From: Flavobacteriales bacterium
GTDB lineage: Bacteria > Bacteroidota > Bacteroidia > Flavobacteriales_E > Vicingaceae
Direction: 5' to 3'
Assembly (NCBI GenBank): GCA_002402165.1
Contig: NVVI01000004.1
Location: forward strand, 120,502 to 126,953
Length of the DNA: 6,452 nucleotides
The notes beneath the pieces are model-generated. The model had not been told where the DNA came from, did not search any database, and saw nothing but the letters and a program-made list of their open reading frames with translations. This document shows, one piece after another, positions 5,115-6,452 of this stretch. Position numbers and translations under genes: made by a program. Numbering within the stretch: the stretch's first letter is position 1; each line of letters opens with the position of its first letter.

Positions 5115-5663
5115 TTATTCTTTTGTTTCGCCCGGTTTATATCCCATTTTTTTTAATACATCATCGCTAATATTATATTTAGGATTAGTATATAACATTG
5201 TTAAAGCACTAGATTTATCAAATACCACTCCTAGTTTTTTATAATTGGCTATTTCACTAATAGCTTTATAAACTTTATCTTGAATTGGTTTAACCAATTC
5301 TTTCCTTTTTTGAAAAAGCTCACCATCAACACCAAATTTTTGCTTTTGATATTCCTTAGCTGCTTTTTCTTTTTTAATTATCTCATCCTCTCTTTTTACT
5401 TTCATATCCTCAGTAAGTAAGATTTGTTCTGCTTGATAGTTTTTGTACATCTTATCAATTTCTGAATATCTCCTTTCCAATTGTTTTTGCCACTCTATGG
5501 ATACTTTATCTAATTCTCCCTGAGCATCTTTATAATCAGGTATATTTTCCAAAATATATTCTGTATCTACATATGCGAAATTTTGACCATATGTCATTGA
5601 GGTTGTTACAATTAACAAAACAATTATTCCTATTTTTTTAAAATTCTTCATTTGCTTAAACAT
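5115..5663 (-). CDS. Skp/OmpH-family periplasmic chaperone (first copy)
   Basis: This is the copy next to bamA, with 182 residues. The signal peptide is MFKQMKNFKKIGIIVLLIV with cleavage near TYGQ. The mature start FAYVDTEYILENIPDY is the conserved Skp beta strand. A charged coiled coil (about residues 45-125) follows, then the C-terminal part ISEIANYKKLGVVFDKSS, ALTMLYTNPKYNISDDVL. I keep the first ATG (5663) rather than the one at 5651, because AGGAGG stands seven bases before it. It lies 51 bases after the bamA stop. Its role is delivery of beta-barrel precursors to BamA, inferred from family and position. Confidence 0.93.
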   Translation of the reverse strand: MFKQMKNFKKIGIIVLLIVTTSMTYGQNFAYVDTEYILENIPDYKDAQGELDKVSIEWQKQLERRYSEIDKMYKNYQAEQILLTEDMKVKREDEIIKKEKAAKEYQKQKFGVDGELFQKRKELVKPIQDKVYKAISEIANYKKLGVVFDKSSALTMLYTNPKYNISDDVLKKMGYKPGETKE

Positions 5664-5670
5664 AATCTTT

Positions 5671-5676
5671 CCTCCT
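5671..5676 (-). promoter_or_regulatory. Strong Shine-Dalgarno site of the first skp-like gene
   Basis: The minus strand reads AGGAGG followed by AAAGATT and ATG, a full-consensus site at ideal spacing. This is uncommon in Bacteroidota, where most leaders are A-rich without such a site; the second skp-like gene has only an A-rich leader. It decides the start at 5663. Confidence 0.75.
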
Positions 5677-5714
5677 TATTTTATTGCCGTAAAATTACAG
5701 CGAATTTATTAAAA

Positions 5715-6452
5715 TTACCAGCCGTTTATACTCCCTCCTATACTAAAGTGTATTTCAGTACGGCTGTTAGGGTCTGTTCGTCCAGGTATATCATCAAATC
5801 GATAACCCCAATCTAACCCTAATAATCCAAACATTGGCATGAAAATTCTAATACCAACTCCAGCAGATTTATAAACTTCGAAAGGATTTACTTTGTTAAA
5901 GCTATCCCACGAGTTACCCGCTTCTCCAAATACCAAGCCATAAATTGTAGCACTTGGATTTAAAGAAAATGGGTATCTTAATTCTGCAGTATATTTTGTA
6001 ACAAAAGAAGCTCCTGCATTTGGTGATAAATCTCCAGCACCATATCCTCTAAGTGCAATAATTTCTCTGGCAACAAATTGATTAAACCCAGACAAACCAT
6101 CACCTCCTAAATAAAACCTCTCAAAAGGAGAAGTTCCTAAATTCTTATTAAAAGAGCCCAAATAACCAAATCCTGCTTTTGTGTTTAATACAAAAGCCCT
6201 TTTGCTATGTGTTAGTTGAGAAAACCAAGATGTTTGAAATTTCCATTTATGATACTCAACATATAAGTTTTTTTCCTGGATTGTCATTGCATCATAATCA
6301 GTTCCTGCTGGTCTAAACCATGAATATGGTATAGTATGCTGTAACGTAAATGTTGTTGTTGCTCCAGTTGTAGGATAAATCGGACTAGGACCAGCTGAAT
6401 TTCTTGAAAGAACGTGTCGAAAGCTTAAATTATTAGCAACTCCATTTGAAAA
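5715..6452 (-). CDS. bamA: BamA, outer-membrane protein assembly factor (C-terminal barrel only)
   Basis: BamA is the central Omp85 barrel of the complex that folds proteins into the outer membrane. The frame is open to the window edge; 245 C-terminal residues are present, all from the barrel. The first ATG inside (6287) is internal, since the upstream frame reads FSNGVANNLSFRHVLSRNS and ATTTFTLQHTIPYSWFRPAG. The hallmark is the loop-6 motif LRGYGAG (about residues 134-140 of this part), the (V/I)RGF-type motif of Omp85 proteins. It is followed by TAELRYPFS and the strands YGLVFGEAGNSW, KSAGVGIRIFMPMFGLLGLDWGY. The protein ends HFSIGGSINGW, with a terminal aromatic residue as expected of a beta signal, although Trp rather than Phe. 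The POTRA domains lie outside the window. It heads the cluster with both skp-like genes. Confidence 0.95.
   Translation of the reverse strand, partial: FSNGVANNLSFRHVLSRNSAGPSPIYPTTGATTTFTLQHTIPYSWFRPAGTDYDAMTIQEKNLYVEYHKWKFQTSWFSQLTHSKRAFVLNTKAGFGYLGSFNKNLGTSPFERFYLGGDGLSGFNQFVAREIIALRGYGAGDLSPNAGASFVTKYTAELRYPFSLNPSATIYGLVFGEAGNSWDSFNKVNPFEVYKSAGVGIRIFMPMFGLLGLDWGYRFDDIPGRTDPNSRTEIHFSIGGSINGW

Noticed and set aside
1..6452. tRNA or rRNA genes
   Set aside because: I saw no cloverleaf with a TTCGANNC arm or ribosomal RNA core sequence on either strand.

Overview
The window is low-GC DNA from a member of the Bacteroidota, most likely the Flavobacteriales. Three things point there: the minus-strand order bamA – skp/ompH – skp/ompH – murI, proteins with type IX secretion (T9SS) C-terminal sorting domains, and a bacillithiol-type BshA. 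A-rich leaders without a Shine-Dalgarno sequence before several genes fit the same group.

Layout. Bases 1-996 (+) hold the 3' part of bshA, the glycosyltransferase that starts bacillithiol synthesis. Bases 961-3324 hold a scrambled block of T9SS-secreted protein genes, all on the minus strand: a signal-peptide-bearing N-terminal fragment (961-1305), a frameshifted gene remnant with a complete sorting domain (1481-1986), and a long beta-propeller-like gene with a sorting domain but no start codon (2042-3314). At least seven short palindromes lie in and between these genes, three of them inside reading frames. Bases 3312-3626 (+) carry most of a small XRE/Cro-like helix-turn-helix regulator that lacks its first codons. 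Bases 3623-6452 (minus) are an ordinary envelope-biogenesis cluster: partial bamA, two Skp-like periplasmic chaperones, then murI (glutamate racemase).

Main observation. The N-terminal fragment (961-1305) and the start-less gene (2042-3314) break at the same sequence, a perfect 10-bp direct repeat (997-1006 and 3305-3314) inside a weaker 25-bp direct repeat (21/25). Joining the two across this repeat stays in frame. It gives a 523-residue protein with a signal peptide, exactly seven repeats of the 'DGGY..G ... D..GN..W' type, and a T9SS sorting domain. The segment therefore looks like a circularly permuted copy of one intact gene, as if a circle had opened inside the gene. A rearrangement, an excisable circle, or an assembly error could all produce this; the sequence alone does not decide.

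How the genes work together. BamA inserts outer-membrane proteins, the Skp-like proteins chaperone their precursors in the periplasm, and MurI supplies D-glutamate for peptidoglycan. These form a conserved envelope module. The murI start codon directly follows a terminator-like hairpin whose 3' arm contains GGAG, so murI may be partly uncoupled from, or attenuated relative to, the upstream genes. The 997-3324 block looks like a rearranged accessory insertion between bshA and this module.
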